This document shows, piece after piece, positions 1 through 8,329 of a DNA stretch of 41,830 bases. How positions within the stretch are numbered: position 1 is the stretch's first letter; each line of letters begins with the position of its first letter. Location: NCBI GenBank assembly GCA_905479925.1, contig CAJQOL010000079.1:1-41830 (forward strand). The letters are read 5' to 3'. A program made the position numbers and the translations under genes. The notes beneath the pieces were generated by a model. That model saw only the letters and a list, made by a program, of their open reading frames with translations. It had not been told where the DNA came from and made no database searches. This DNA is from an uncultured Kangiellaceae bacterium. GTDB taxonomy: Bacteria > Pseudomonadota > Gammaproteobacteria > Enterobacterales > Kangiellaceae.

Positions 1-792
1 CGTTGGATGGCTTATAAAGGTAAGAATACCTATTTAGACGAGTGGTTACTTAATAGTGATCACTCACTAATCGAACAAAGTAAGTCAGCAGATCTTACCA
101 AATATGAAGTTAACGGCGATGGATTTGGTTTGGGGTGGTACGGTCAAAAGCCTGAACCAGGTTTATTCCGCAGCATCCGACCTGCATGGAACAATGTCAA
201 TCTTAAGAGCCTGGCCCAGCATGTACAGTCGCAACTTTTCTTAGCCCACGTTAGAGCGGCTACCGGTACACCGATTCAAGAAACTAATAGTCATCCTTTT
301 AAGTATCAGCAGTGGTTGATGGTCCATAACGGGGTTGTTCATCAACTTGGCAAGGTTAAGAAAGCGTTATTAGATTTGATTGATAGTCAGTATTTTGAGC
401 ATATTTTGGGCTCAACGGATTCGGAAATATTATTTTATTTGTTAATGACTAATGGCCTACAGCAAAACGTTAAACAAGCGGTCGAGAAAACAATCAAACA
501 AGTTGAGTCAGTGGCTGCGCAACAACACTCTAACCCTGCATTAAGAATGACGCTGGGTATCAGTAACGGTGAATCCCTTTGGGCTATACGTTATTCTTCC
601 GACAGACGCTCGTCTAGTCTGTTCTATGCGTTAGTGCAAGGAGAGGAGAGTGAGCTTAAGCCTGATGTATTGGTTGTCTCGGAGCCATTGGATGAAACGT
701 CTCAGAACTGGCATCCCGTTGATGAAAGCGCAATTATGCACATTGACGCCGATCAAAACATCAGCTCTGAAGAACTCGATTTATCGGTATAA
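1..792 (+). CDS. class II glutamine amidotransferase (YafJ-like), 5' end cut by window edge
   Basis: Predicted Ntn-type (class II) glutamine amidotransferase, a family that releases ammonia from glutamine; the acceptor for YafJ-type proteins is not established. The window opens in frame with codons for Arg-Trp, giving RWMAY. In this family the protein begins MCRW(L/M)AY, so the start codon and the catalytic Cys2 codon almost certainly lie just left of base 1, and the first visible ATG (base 7) is not the true start. Other family landmarks are visible: GFGLGWYG near residue 40, the LAHVRAATG stretch near residue 80, THPF-like SHPF, and HNGVV near residue 107. About 263 residues in full, normal for the family. 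It is followed convergently by mutH after 13 bases. Sure of the family, not of the substrate. Confidence 0.85.
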   Translation, partial: RWMAYKGKNTYLDEWLLNSDHSLIEQSKSADLTKYEVNGDGFGLGWYGQKPEPGLFRSIRPAWNNVNLKSLAQHVQSQLFLAHVRAATGTPIQETNSHPFKYQQWLMVHNGVVHQLGKVKKALLDLIDSQYFEHILGSTDSEILFYLLMTNGLQQNVKQAVEKTIKQVESVAAQQHSNPALRMTLGISNGESLWAIRYSSDRRSSSLFYALVQGEESELKPDVLVVSEPLDETSQNWHPVDESAIMHIDADQNISSEELDLSV

Positions 793-805
793 GCTAGCCT
801 TGTGT

Positions 806-1477
806 TTAAAGCACGAGAAGGTTTTGGTACAAAAGGGACTGAGTGAATTGGGGGCGCAGGTAAAAACCCCGTGGCAAAGTTAGAGCGCTATTTCCTTGCT
901 CGTCGATTGAGTCGGTCACTACTCTGGAATGGGCGGCCTTAGGCCTAACTTGCAAAATTTCACCCATTCCTGCGTTAAGCTGATGAATACTACCCATAGA
1001 AATTAATTCCATCGCATTTTCCCAATCGCTACGAATGATGGACTCTTGTTGTTCAGACATTTCCCAGAAGAAGGGGGTGCCTACTAGTGAGTCCGCGAGT
1101 GAGTCTTTGCCTTGCTTGGCAATTGGTACCCAAAGCACGTGCCGCAATTTGTGAAAGACTACGCTGTCACGCCATTGTTCCCCCAAACGATTATTAATGT
1201 TAACAACACAGACATAGGTTGATTCCTGAACCTTTCCCAACAAGTTAATCGGTAACGTCTTCAATTCGACATCGATTAATGAAAAGTCGGGTTGTGACAA
1301 GTTGCCGGAATCCGCCCCAAGGCATTTCTCTATTAATTGCCCCTGCCAGCCTTTCTTTCGCTTTAGTGTTGAGGGGATTTTGTCCTCGAATTGGGCCGCT
1401 ATTTGAGCAATTGTTTTACCCGCTAGTTCACCAGCTCGGTTGGCCAATTGTTGGATACTGGTAGGTGGTTGTATCAT
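806..1477 (-). CDS. mutH: DNA mismatch repair endonuclease MutH
   Basis: Methyl-directed mismatch repair endonuclease that nicks the unmethylated strand at hemimethylated GATC sites after activation by MutS and MutL. 223 residues, close to the E. coli length. The catalytic DX6ExK set is visible as Asp64, Glu71 and Lys73 in the segment DFSLIDVELKTLP, with the same spacing as Asp70/Glu77/Lys79 of E. coli MutH. The start ATG at 1477 gives the usual N-terminus ending in the LANRAGELAGKT stretch. Presence of mutH implies a Dam-type methylase elsewhere in the genome and points to a gammaproteobacterium. It is divergent from rppH across a 137-bp gap that must hold both promoters; the mutH-rppH-ptsP neighbourhood is typical for this class. 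Confidence 0.95.
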   Translation of the reverse strand: MIQPPTSIQQLANRAGELAGKTIAQIAAQFEDKIPSTLKRKKGWQGQLIEKCLGADSGNLSQPDFSLIDVELKTLPINLLGKVQESTYVCVVNINNRLGEQWRDSVVFHKLRHVLWVPIAKQGKDSLADSLVGTPFFWEMSEQQESIIRSDWENAMELISMGSIHQLNAGMGEILQVRPKAAHSRVVTDSIDEQGNSALTLPRGFYLRPQFTQSLLYQNLLVL

Positions 1478-1614
1478 GATGAAAGCAAAGATTATCGGCG
1501 GTTAGAACAATTGTAAATACTATCGGTTTAACCGGTTTTTTTCCAAAGAAATTTGCTGATCCTGCAATAGTATGGTTGAATGAGTCATAAAATATTGAAA
1601 TTTGGTATCGATAA

Positions 1615-2157
1615 GTGATTGATTCAGAGGGATTTCGAGCCAATGTCGGCATAATTGTATGTAACGACTATGGCAACCTGCTCTGGACCAGACGCATAGG
1701 ACAAAATTCTTGGCAATTCGCCCAAGGTGGGGTAGACCCTGGTGAAAGCGCAGAAGAAGCGCTGTTTAGGGAACTAACCGAAGAAATTGGTTTAACGAAG
1801 AATGACGTTAGAATTTTAGGCTCGACAAAAGAGTGGTTAAAGTATCGTCTACCTAATCGTTATATCCGACAAGATAGTATTCCGCTATGCATTGGTCAAA
1901 AGCAGAAATGGTTCATGCTGAAACTAACAAGCAATGAATCCGCAATACATTTTGATGCGACCGGGCATCCAGAGTTTGACCATTACATGTGGGTTAACTA
2001 CTGGTATCCGCTCAGGCAAGTTATCGCCTTTAAACGTGACGTCTACCGCCAAGCGTTAGTTGAGCTGATGCCCTGCGTTATCGATCAGCAGGCTCGTCAA
2101 CGAAAGAAGCGGAAAAAGTCGCACCGCTCTAATCATCGAAGGACAAAAAAAGAATAA
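1615..2157 (+). CDS. rppH: RNA pyrophosphohydrolase RppH
   Basis: Nudix hydrolase that removes pyrophosphate from 5'-triphosphorylated mRNA and so opens transcripts to RNase E decay. 180 residues. The Nudix box is complete near residues 38-60: [20 protein letters not shown] followed by IGL, matching GX5EX7REUXEEXGU. The N-terminus [12 protein letters not shown] is characteristic of RppH and fixes the start at the GTG at 1615. The C-terminus is a basic tail rich in Arg and Lys (residues 160-180). The ptsP gene follows 28 bp downstream, the arrangement also found in E. coli, so the two are probably co-transcribed. Confidence 0.95.
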   Translation: MIDSEGFRANVGIIVCNDYGNLLWTRRIGQNSWQFAQGGVDPGESAEEALFRELTEEIGLTKNDVRILGSTKEWLKYRLPNRYIRQDSIPLCIGQKQKWFMLKLTSNESAIHFDATGHPEFDHYMWVNYWYPLRQVIAFKRDVYRQALVELMPCVIDQQARQRKKRKKSHRSNHRRTKKE

Positions 2158-2185
2158 TAAATAAGTACGGAGAGGACTAGAAGGG

Positions 2186-4456
2186 TTGTTAGGAAAACTT
2201 TCCAAGATTACCCAGGCTATCAGCCTGGTTGAAGACCAAAATCAACTGCTTGAGCTTATCGTTGAACAAGTTTGCGATGCGCTCAAAGTAGAAGTTTGTA
2301 CTATTTTTCTCGCCGATTACGATCTCAATCAATTTGTTTTAATGGCTACCCGAGGACTAAACCAATCCAGTGTTGGGCAGGTCCATATCGACTTCAATGA
2401 GGGGTTGGTTGGTTTAGTCGGGCAGCGTGAAGAGCCCATTCATATCCAATCAGCGGGCAAACACCCGGCATTTCATTACGTTGAAGAAATCAACGAAGAT
2501 GAACTTTCAGCCTATTTAGGCGTTCCAATTATTCACCAACGAAAAGTGCTAGGCGTCATTGCTATTCAGCAAAAAGAAGAGCGACCTTTTGAAATTGATG
2601 AGGAAACCTTTCTAATTACCCTTGCCGCACAAACCGCCGCAGCTTTATCTAATACTGAAGTGAACGCCATCATCAGCGATGTTGAGCGAAATCAGCTTGT
2701 GCGTTGTATTAATGGTTCGCCTGCGTCATCGGGCGTTGCTATTGGCACCGCCAAAGTTGTCTATCCTAGTTTAGATTTAAATAGTGTTAGCAAAAGAAAA
2801 GCCAAAGATATCCCAAAAGAGATTAAACGATTACAGAAAGCGGTGAAACGAACCCATCGGCAATTGGCCAACATGGCTGACCGTATGCGAGGACTTATTT
2901 CCGACCAAGAGCTTTCTTTATTCGAGGCGTATCAACAGATTTTGGGTTCGGCGGGTATCGAACAAGAAGTTGGAGAGCAAATCAAACAGGGTGACAGTGG
3001 CCCTTACGCATTAAAAGTTGTTATCAATCGCCATTTAAAGGCGTTTCGCTCAATGGAGGATCCGTACCTTAGAGAGCGAGCTAACGATATCCAAGATCTT
3101 GCAAACCGGGTTCTCGCTAACCTTGTTGAAGTCGAGAAATTCAAACTTGACCCTGCCCCAGGAACTATCTTGGTGGCAGAAAATATCACCGCATCATTAC
3201 TCGCAGAAGTGCCTCTCGACAAAATTAGTGCCGTGATTTCTCTCAACGGTTCATCAACATCACACGCGGCTATATTAACTAAAGCACTAGGAATTCCAGC
3301 GGTTATGGGGCTCGACCCCTGCCAAATTAGCCGACTGGACGACAAAAACATCATTGTTGACGGATACAACGGTCAGCTGTTTATTTCTCCAGACAAGACG
3401 TTAATAGATCAATACCAACGGTTGGTTGAAGAGGAAGCGCTTTTTACTGAAGAGCTCGAGCGTGATAGAAGCTGTCCGAATGCCTGTAAAGACGGTGAAA
3501 TTGTTAAGTTACTTGTCAACTCCAGCCATGCCATAGACTTTGATAAAGCTCAAAAATCCGGTGCTGACGGGGTTGGTTTGTACCGAACTGAGATCCCTTT
3601 TATGCAACAATCTCAGTTTCCATCTGAAGATATGCAGGTCGATATTTATAGCAAAGTGATCAATGGATTTGATGGTATGCCTGTGACCATTAGAACGCTC
3701 GATATTGGTGGAGATAAGCAATTGTCTTACTTCCCGTTTGAGGATGAAAATCCATTTTTAGGTTGGCGCGGTGTGCGAGTCACGCTAGATCATCCTGAAA
3801 TCTTTTTGGTGCAACTGCGCGCTATCTTTAGGGCTAGTCTAGATGCGAACAATTTAAAAATTGCGTTACCAATGGTGGCTACCATCGAAGAGTTAGACGA
3901 ATCTTTTCGACTGATCAATCAAGCTTTTGCGGAAATAGAGGAAGAATCGCTGCCAACAGGAAAAAAATTATACCGGCCAAAGATAGGGATCATTTTAGAA
4001 GTTCCCTCATCGGTTTTTCTGCTGCAGAAAGTGATCAAACGCATCGATTTTGTTTCTATCGGCACTAATGATCTCATCCAATATCTGTTGGCCGTAGATC
4101 GTAATAACTTAAAGCTTCGAAATTTGTACAGTCACTTCCAGCCTGCGGTTTTACAGATATTAAAAATGATTATTGAGCAATGTAAAGATCAGGATATTGA
4201 TATTCAAATTTGTGGTGAAATGGCATCCGATCCATTAGCTGCGATTGTTCTTATTGGCATGGGTTATCGAGAGTTGAGCATGAATGCCGCCAATATAACC
4301 AAAGTAAAACGCGCTATTAGCCGCTTCACAGTAACTGAGATGGCGACGCTAACCGAACAAGTCATGCAGCATGAGACAGAGGCTAAAGTTAAAAGTGACT
4401 TGTTTACCGCAATGGAAAAGCGTGGGCTTGGTGGCTTAATCCGGGCAGGTAACTAG
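2186..4456 (+). CDS. ptsP: phosphoenolpyruvate-protein phosphotransferase PtsP (EI-Ntr)
   Basis: Enzyme I of the nitrogen phosphotransferase system: takes phosphate from phosphoenolpyruvate and passes it to the NPr protein. 756 residues, as expected. Domain order: N-terminal GAF sensor (about 1-165), EI N-terminal and HPr-binding region (about 175-340), swivelling phosphohistidine domain with the active histidine His360 in GSSTSHAAILTKALGIPAVMG-like context, and the C-terminal PEP-binding TIM barrel with GVGLYRTEIPFM and CGEMASDP motifs. The TTG at 2186 is chosen because it gives the family start MLGKLSKIT and is preceded by an AGAGGA ribosome binding site at 2171-2176. The GAF domain (which in EI-Ntr proteins senses glutamine) is intact. 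Sits between rppH and the TauE/SafE-lgt genes. Confidence 0.95.
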   Translation: MLGKLSKITQAISLVEDQNQLLELIVEQVCDALKVEVCTIFLADYDLNQFVLMATRGLNQSSVGQVHIDFNEGLVGLVGQREEPIHIQSAGKHPAFHYVEEINEDELSAYLGVPIIHQRKVLGVIAIQQKEERPFEIDEETFLITLAAQTAAALSNTEVNAIISDVERNQLVRCINGSPASSGVAIGTAKVVYPSLDLNSVSKRKAKDIPKEIKRLQKAVKRTHRQLANMADRMRGLISDQELSLFEAYQQILGSAGIEQEVGEQIKQGDSGPYALKVVINRHLKAFRSMEDPYLRERANDIQDLANRVLANLVEVEKFKLDPAPGTILVAENITASLLAEVPLDKISAVISLNGSSTSHAAILTKALGIPAVMGLDPCQISRLDDKNIIVDGYNGQLFISPDKTLIDQYQRLVEEEALFTEELERDRSCPNACKDGEIVKLLVNSSHAIDFDKAQKSGADGVGLYRTEIPFMQQSQFPSEDMQVDIYSKVINGFDGMPVTIRTLDIGGDKQLSYFPFEDENPFLGWRGVRVTLDHPEIFLVQLRAIFRASLDANNLKIALPMVATIEELDESFRLINQAFAEIEEESLPTGKKLYRPKIGIILEVPSSVFLLQKVIKRIDFVSIGTNDLIQYLLAVDRNNLKLRNLYSHFQPAVLQILKMIIEQCKDQDIDIQICGEMASDPLAAIVLIGMGYRELSMNAANITKVKRAISRFTVTEMATLTEQVMQHETEAKVKSDLFTAMEKRGLGGLIRAGN

Positions 4457-4503
4457 CCTGCAGCCTATATGACTAACAATCGTTAATTCCTTAGGAGTAT
4501 CAA

Positions 4504-5310
4504 TTGGAACTTTGGTTAATACTAGCGGCAACGGGTTTGGCTGCTGGCTTTATGGCCGGTTTGCTAGGCATTGGTGGCGGTTTTATTGTTGTCCCACTGT
4601 TATTGTTGGTGTTACCCACGTTAGGTCTTCCTGGTGAGTTGGTTTCGCACTTTTCAATCGGTACCTCTCTCGCCTGTATAGCGATAACTTCTCTATCTTC
4701 CAGTTACGCACATCATCTTAAGCAGGCGGTTGATTTCAACATTCTAAGGAAAGTGGTTCCCGGTTTAGTTAGCGGAGCTATACTAGGCTCTTTACTGGCT
4801 GGAATTGTTAGTGGCTGGGTTCTTATTGCAGTGTTTGTAACGGGCGCAATGCTCACCGCCGTTTATCTGCTAAAAGAAAAGACAACCCAATCGACCCATA
4901 AAGTAACGCCGGGCTGGCTTTATTTTAGTTACGCTAATTTTACAGGGATAGTATCGGCTTTAATTGGCATTGGTGGCGGCTCAGTGCTGGTACCATTCCT
5001 TGTTTATCGCGGCCACGCAATGGTTCGATCGGTCGGAACCGCTGCTGCGGGGGGCTTTCCAATCGCTCTTTTTGGTAGTTTAGGGTTTGTGATAAGCGGT
5101 TGGGGTAAAACCTCAACAATCGATTATGCGGCCGGATATATTTACTGGCCAGCTTTAGCAGGGATAGTGCTGTTTTCTATGGTTAGCGCCCCTCTTGGCG
5201 CAAAATTGGCGCATTTTATCTCGGAAAAACGCCTCAAGCAGGTATTTGCAGGATTTTTGATTTTCACTAGCGTTCAAATCATTTATAGTCAGTGGTTTTC
5301 TGCAGCTTAG
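4504..5310 (+). CDS. TauE/SafE-family sulfite/organosulfonate exporter-like permease
   Basis: Inner-membrane permease of the TauE/SafE (formerly DUF81) family, members of which export sulfite, sulfoacetate or related anions; the substrate here is unknown. 268 residues with about eight hydrophobic segments. The internal two-fold repeat of the family is clear: GLLGIGGGFIVVPLLLL near residue 20 and ALIGIGGGSVLVPFLVY near residue 155. The TTG start at 4504 is supported by AGGAG at 4492-4496. It lies between ptsP and lgt, a position held by homologous genes in several gammaproteobacteria, and its stop is only 11 bp before the lgt start. Confidence 0.88.
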   Translation: MELWLILAATGLAAGFMAGLLGIGGGFIVVPLLLLVLPTLGLPGELVSHFSIGTSLACIAITSLSSSYAHHLKQAVDFNILRKVVPGLVSGAILGSLLAGIVSGWVLIAVFVTGAMLTAVYLLKEKTTQSTHKVTPGWLYFSYANFTGIVSALIGIGGGSVLVPFLVYRGHAMVRSVGTAAAGGFPIALFGSLGFVISGWGKTSTIDYAAGYIYWPALAGIVLFSMVSAPLGAKLAHFISEKRLKQVFAGFLIFTSVQIIYSQWFSAA

Positions 5311-5321
5311 AATCGATCACT

Positions 5322-6122
5322 ATGCAATTTCCTGAAATTGACCCCGTTATATTCCAGATTTACGGCCCGATAGGCCTTAATTGGTATGGGCTAATGTATT
5401 TGGCTGGTTTTGCGGGTGCCTGGTATATGGGAGTTCAGCGAAGCAAGCTGGCCAACAGCCCTTTTACCGCAGACCATGTAAGCGATTTTCTATTCTACGC
5501 ATTTATCGGCGTTATATTAGGCGGCAGAATAGGTTATGTTTTATTTTACCAGTTCAACATGTTCTTAGCTGACCCTACCTATCTGTTCAAAATATATGAT
5601 GGTGGAATGTCTTTTCATGGTGGGCTAATCGGTGTTGTTGTTGCTGGCTGGTTCTTCGCAAGAAAAACAAAAAGCTCTTTTATTGATATAGCAGAGTTTT
5701 TTACTCCAATGGGACCCATTGGTTTAGCGACCGGTAGGCTGGGAAATTTTATTAATGGAGAGTTATGGGGCCGCCAAACCGATGTAGAGTCGGTTCCTTG
5801 GGCGATGATTTTCCCTAACGCGCCAGGCGGTTATCGACATCCGTCGCAACTGTATGAATTTGCGTTGGAAGGTGTTGTTTTATTTATTATTCTTTATTTC
5901 TATAGCAAAAAGCCTCGACCAGCAATGTCTATCAGTGGTCTATTTCTATTAGGCTACGGAACCTTTAGGTATATTGTAGAATTCTATCGAGAGCCCGATG
6001 AGCATTTACGCGGAATGGCGGAGTATATTTCCATGGGACAATTATTGTCATTACCCATGATTATTGTTGGGTTGGGTCTAATTATATGGGCCTATAAGAA
6101 ACACCCTGTAACCGGCAAATAA
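5322..6122 (+). CDS. lgt: prolipoprotein diacylglyceryl transferase Lgt
   Basis: Transfers diacylglycerol from phosphatidylglycerol to the lipobox cysteine of prelipoproteins, the first step of lipoprotein maturation in the inner membrane. 266 residues from the ATG at 5322; an upstream in-frame GTG (5292) would overlap the preceding gene and add a non-family extension. Signature residues are present: His99 in MSFHGGLIG (E. coli His103) and the Lgt signature GRLGNFINGELWGR with Arg139 (E. coli Arg143). Seven hydrophobic segments are visible. Followed by a short terminator-like hairpin and then thyA; lgt-thyA adjacency is conserved in gammaproteobacteria. Confidence 0.95.
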   Translation: MQFPEIDPVIFQIYGPIGLNWYGLMYLAGFAGAWYMGVQRSKLANSPFTADHVSDFLFYAFIGVILGGRIGYVLFYQFNMFLADPTYLFKIYDGGMSFHGGLIGVVVAGWFFARKTKSSFIDIAEFFTPMGPIGLATGRLGNFINGELWGRQTDVESVPWAMIFPNAPGGYRHPSQLYEFALEGVVLFIILYFYSKKPRPAMSISGLFLLGYGTFRYIVEFYREPDEHLRGMAEYISMGQLLSLPMIIVGLGLIIWAYKKHPVTGK

Positions 6123-6150
6123 GCCATCACATTGAGACTTTGGCTTTTGA
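6121..6150 (+). terminator. possible weak terminator between lgt and thyA
   Basis: AAGCCA (6121-6126, overlapping the lgt stop codon) pairs with TGGCTT (6141-6146), 14-nt loop, followed by TTGATT. Short stem and poor T-tract, so it may only attenuate read-through into thyA. Confidence 0.35.
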
Positions 6151-6182
6151 TTAAAATCACTGACAAATTATAGGAAAGCGAC

Positions 6183-6977
6183 GTGAAACAATATTTAGAA
6201 ATGATGCAGCATGTATTGGAAAACGGTGAAGACAAAGGTGATAGAACCGGCACGGGAACCAGGAGTGTTTTTGGATATCAAATGCGTTTTGATTTACAAA
6301 AAGGTTTTCCTCTAACAACAACTAAGAAATTACACCTTCGCTCAATAATGATTGAACTGTTATGGTTTCTTAACGGTGATACCAATATTAAGTATTTGAA
6401 AGATAACGGTGTAAAAATTTGGGATGAGTGGGCTGACGAAAACGGTGACTTGGGTCCTGTTTATGGCGAACAGTGGCGCCGTTGGAAGAAACCTGATGGC
6501 TCAACGATTGACCAAATTAGTAATGTGGTTGATACCATTAAGAACAATCCAAATAGTCGGCGAATTCTAGTGGTCGCCTATAACCCTGGAGTCGCCGATG
6601 AAATGGCGCTGCCACCCTGTCACTCGTTATTTCAATTTTACGTAGCTAATGGAAAATTATCGTGCCAGTTATACCAGCGCAGCTGTGACATATTTCTTGG
6701 CGTACCATTTAATATCGCGTCTTACTCATTACTCACTCATATGATAGCCCAGCAATGCGATTTAGAAGTTGGTGAATTCATTTGGAGTGGTGGTGATGTC
6801 CATTTATATTCAAATCATTTTGAGCAAGCTAAAGAGCAACTAGGCAGAGAGCCTTTGCCTCTTCCTCAGCTTAAAATAAAGAGAAAACCTGCAGATTTGT
6901 TTAGTTACGAATATGAGGATTTCGAAATAGTGGACTATGAAGCCCATCCAAGTATTAAAGCGCCAATAGCGGTTTAG
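6183..6977 (+). CDS. thyA: thymidylate synthase ThyA
   Basis: Converts dUMP to dTMP using methylene-tetrahydrofolate, producing dihydrofolate for FolA downstream. 264 residues, exactly the E. coli length. The nucleophile Cys146 lies in [13 protein letters not shown], the dUMP phosphate-binding arginines are in RTGTGT and NSRRILV, and the cosubstrate-binding C-terminus ends IKAPIAV. The GTG start at 6183 gives the conserved MKQYLEMM N-terminus and is preceded by AGGAAAG about 6 nt upstream. thyA and folA act in one cycle (thyA makes dihydrofolate, folA reduces it) but are separated here by a repeat element. Confidence 0.97.
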   Translation: MKQYLEMMQHVLENGEDKGDRTGTGTRSVFGYQMRFDLQKGFPLTTTKKLHLRSIMIELLWFLNGDTNIKYLKDNGVKIWDEWADENGDLGPVYGEQWRRWKKPDGSTIDQISNVVDTIKNNPNSRRILVVAYNPGVADEMALPPCHSLFQFYVANGKLSCQLYQRSCDIFLGVPFNIASYSLLTHMIAQQCDLEVGEFIWSGGDVHLYSNHFEQAKEQLGREPLPLPQLKIKRKPADLFSYEYEDFEIVDYEAHPSIKAPIAV

Positions 6978-7012
6978 AAAAAGAGATAGAAGACCAAAAA
7001 ATAAATTTAGCA

Positions 7013-7177
7013 CTAAGGCACAGAGAACGCACAGGAAAAACATAGAAGCAATGGCTAACCCTAAGTCCATATCTTCGATGTGAGCATCGCTTATACTTAA
7101 TTTAGAGTTGCAAGCTTTCAGAGTAAAATAAATGGACGCAAGTTTTAGTTTTTTGCCTCTGTGTTCTCTGTGGTAGA
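7013..7177. repeat. MITE-like palindromic element in the thyA-folA spacer
   Basis: About 165 bp bounded by imperfect inverted arms. The left arm (7015-7041) contains GGCACAGAGAACGCACAGG; the right arm (7148-7175), read on the minus strand, contains CCACAGAGAACACAGAGG. Both share ACAGAGAAC followed by an A-rich run. The interior has a small hairpin CGATG-TGAG-CATCG at 7076-7089. It carries no convincing gene. CACAGAGAACACAGAG-type palindromes recur in many environmental bacterial genomes, so this is likely a dispersed non-autonomous repeat rather than part of the folA gene. Confidence 0.6.
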
Positions 7178-7210
7178 TAAGCTCATTATCTTTAAAAATA
7201 GGAATATACA

Positions 7211-7708
7211 TTGAGTCAATCGAAAATATCACTAGTTTGCGCGATGGCAAAGAATCGAGTGATTGGAAAAGATAATCAAATGCCATGGCACCTTCCGGCG
7301 GATTTAAAGCACTTTAAATCGGTAACAATGTCGAAGCCTATTGTTATGGGTAGAAAAACCTTTGAATCTATTGGCCGTCCATTACCCGGGCGGCAAAATG
7401 TAATTATTAGTCGTAATAAAAATTTTCAGGCCGAAGGATGTGATGTCGTAGAATCAATCGAGGCGGCGCTAGCTTTGTTAGTTGATAGCGATGAAATTAT
7501 GATCATAGGCGGCGGTTTCTTGTACTCGCAGATGATTGATATGGCCGATCGCCTTCATTTAACCTTTATCGACCTAGAGACTGATGGGGATACTCACTTC
7601 CCCGAGTTTGAGCATTTGCAATTAAAAGAGATAGCTAGCGAGAGCCATTTGCCAGACGAAAAAAATAATTATGCTTATCAGTTTGTTAGTTACGATGTTG
7701 ATAACTAA
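7211..7708 (+). CDS. folA: dihydrofolate reductase FolA
   Basis: NADPH-dependent reduction of dihydrofolate to tetrahydrofolate, regenerating the cofactor used by ThyA. 165 residues, near the usual 159. The N-terminal ISLVCAMAKNRVIG strand, the MPWHLPADLKHFK helix with catalytic Asp31 (E. coli Asp27), the NADPH loop VMGRKTFESIGRPLPGR and the IIGGGFLY motif are all present. The only start that keeps the first strand is TTG at 7211 (AGGAA 6 nt upstream). The repeat element ends about 34 bp before this start, so it could influence folA expression, possibly supplying or displacing the promoter. This is the chromosomal, trimethoprim-target type enzyme by its length and context. Confidence 0.95.
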   Translation: MSQSKISLVCAMAKNRVIGKDNQMPWHLPADLKHFKSVTMSKPIVMGRKTFESIGRPLPGRQNVIISRNKNFQAEGCDVVESIEAALALLVDSDEIMIIGGGFLYSQMIDMADRLHLTFIDLETDGDTHFPEFEHLQLKEIASESHLPDEKNNYAYQFVSYDVDN

Positions 7709-7729
7709 TAATAGTAGGGAGCTGCTGTT

Positions 7730-8224
7730 GTGGAAAAACTATTAGAAAAGGCTTTCTTCCTCATAGCGCCGGTTATGCTTGTTGGAAGTGGTTCTCTTAC
7801 CGCTGCTAATGAAAGTCAGCAACAATTGCAGTCGATACCAATAGCTCAGCAATCAGCGGCTAAAGAGCCATCAGCGGAGTCTAAAGCGGCAGATTTTGAT
7901 GCGCGCTTATTCGTTGGGACGTGGTGCGGTAAGTGGGACAACAAGTATCCACTTTGTTTATCTTTCGGCAAAAGCGCCGACAAAAATGAACTTTTAACCG
8001 AGGTAGAATATCGCTGGAAAGAGTATGTTAATGCCGAGTTCTTAGATACCGTAAAAAACATAACGTTTTATAGCGCTTATCGATTGGAGATAGACAATAT
8101 TACTTTTGTTCTAGATCCTAACAATCTTAATCAGGCGAAAGCTGTTGGTCATTTCACCCGTAAAGAACGCAGCGCAGAACTTACCAAACAAACCTTACAA
8201 TCGTTTAACCATTCTAAAAACTAA
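7730..8224 (+). CDS. small exported protein of unknown function
   Basis: Not recognised. 164 residues from GTG at 7730, with AGGGAGC about 8 nt upstream. The first 26 residues look like a Sec signal peptide (KAFFLIAPVMLVGSGSLTA, cleavage likely after the TAA/ANE region), so the protein is probably periplasmic. Next comes a Gln/Ser/Ala-rich linker (27-55) and then a compact domain beginning FVGTWCGKWDNKYPLCLSF, with two cysteines that could form a disulfide, and ending in strand-like segments around ITFVLD. The general look is a small lipocalin-like or beta-barrel fold, but that is only an impression. It follows folA by 21 bp, so it may be read through from folA. Confidence 0.7.
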   Translation: MEKLLEKAFFLIAPVMLVGSGSLTAANESQQQLQSIPIAQQSAAKEPSAESKAADFDARLFVGTWCGKWDNKYPLCLSFGKSADKNELLTEVEYRWKEYVNAEFLDTVKNITFYSAYRLEIDNITFVLDPNNLNQAKAVGHFTRKERSAELTKQTLQSFNHSKN

Positions 8225-8329
8225 CCTGTTCATTCATTTAGTACTTTTATTGGCATTATCGTTGGCGCATTTGTTACCAACACCATTAGCTAAACCATCA
8301 GTTAGTGCTTAGTGCTTAGCGGCTTGATG

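Noticed and set aside
3004-3369. Open frame of 121 codons on the minus strand inside ptsP
   Set aside because: Antisense to the conserved phosphohistidine region of PtsP; no independent support.
5292-5321. Longer start of lgt at GTG 5292
   Set aside because: Would overlap the TauE/SafE gene and add ten residues not seen in the family; the ATG at 5322 gives the standard N-terminus.
6840-7286. Open frame of 148 codons on the minus strand across the thyA end, the spacer and the folA start
   Set aside because: It runs antisense through two firm genes, and its hydrophobic part comes from translating the CACAGAGAAC palindrome; no ribosome site or family likeness.
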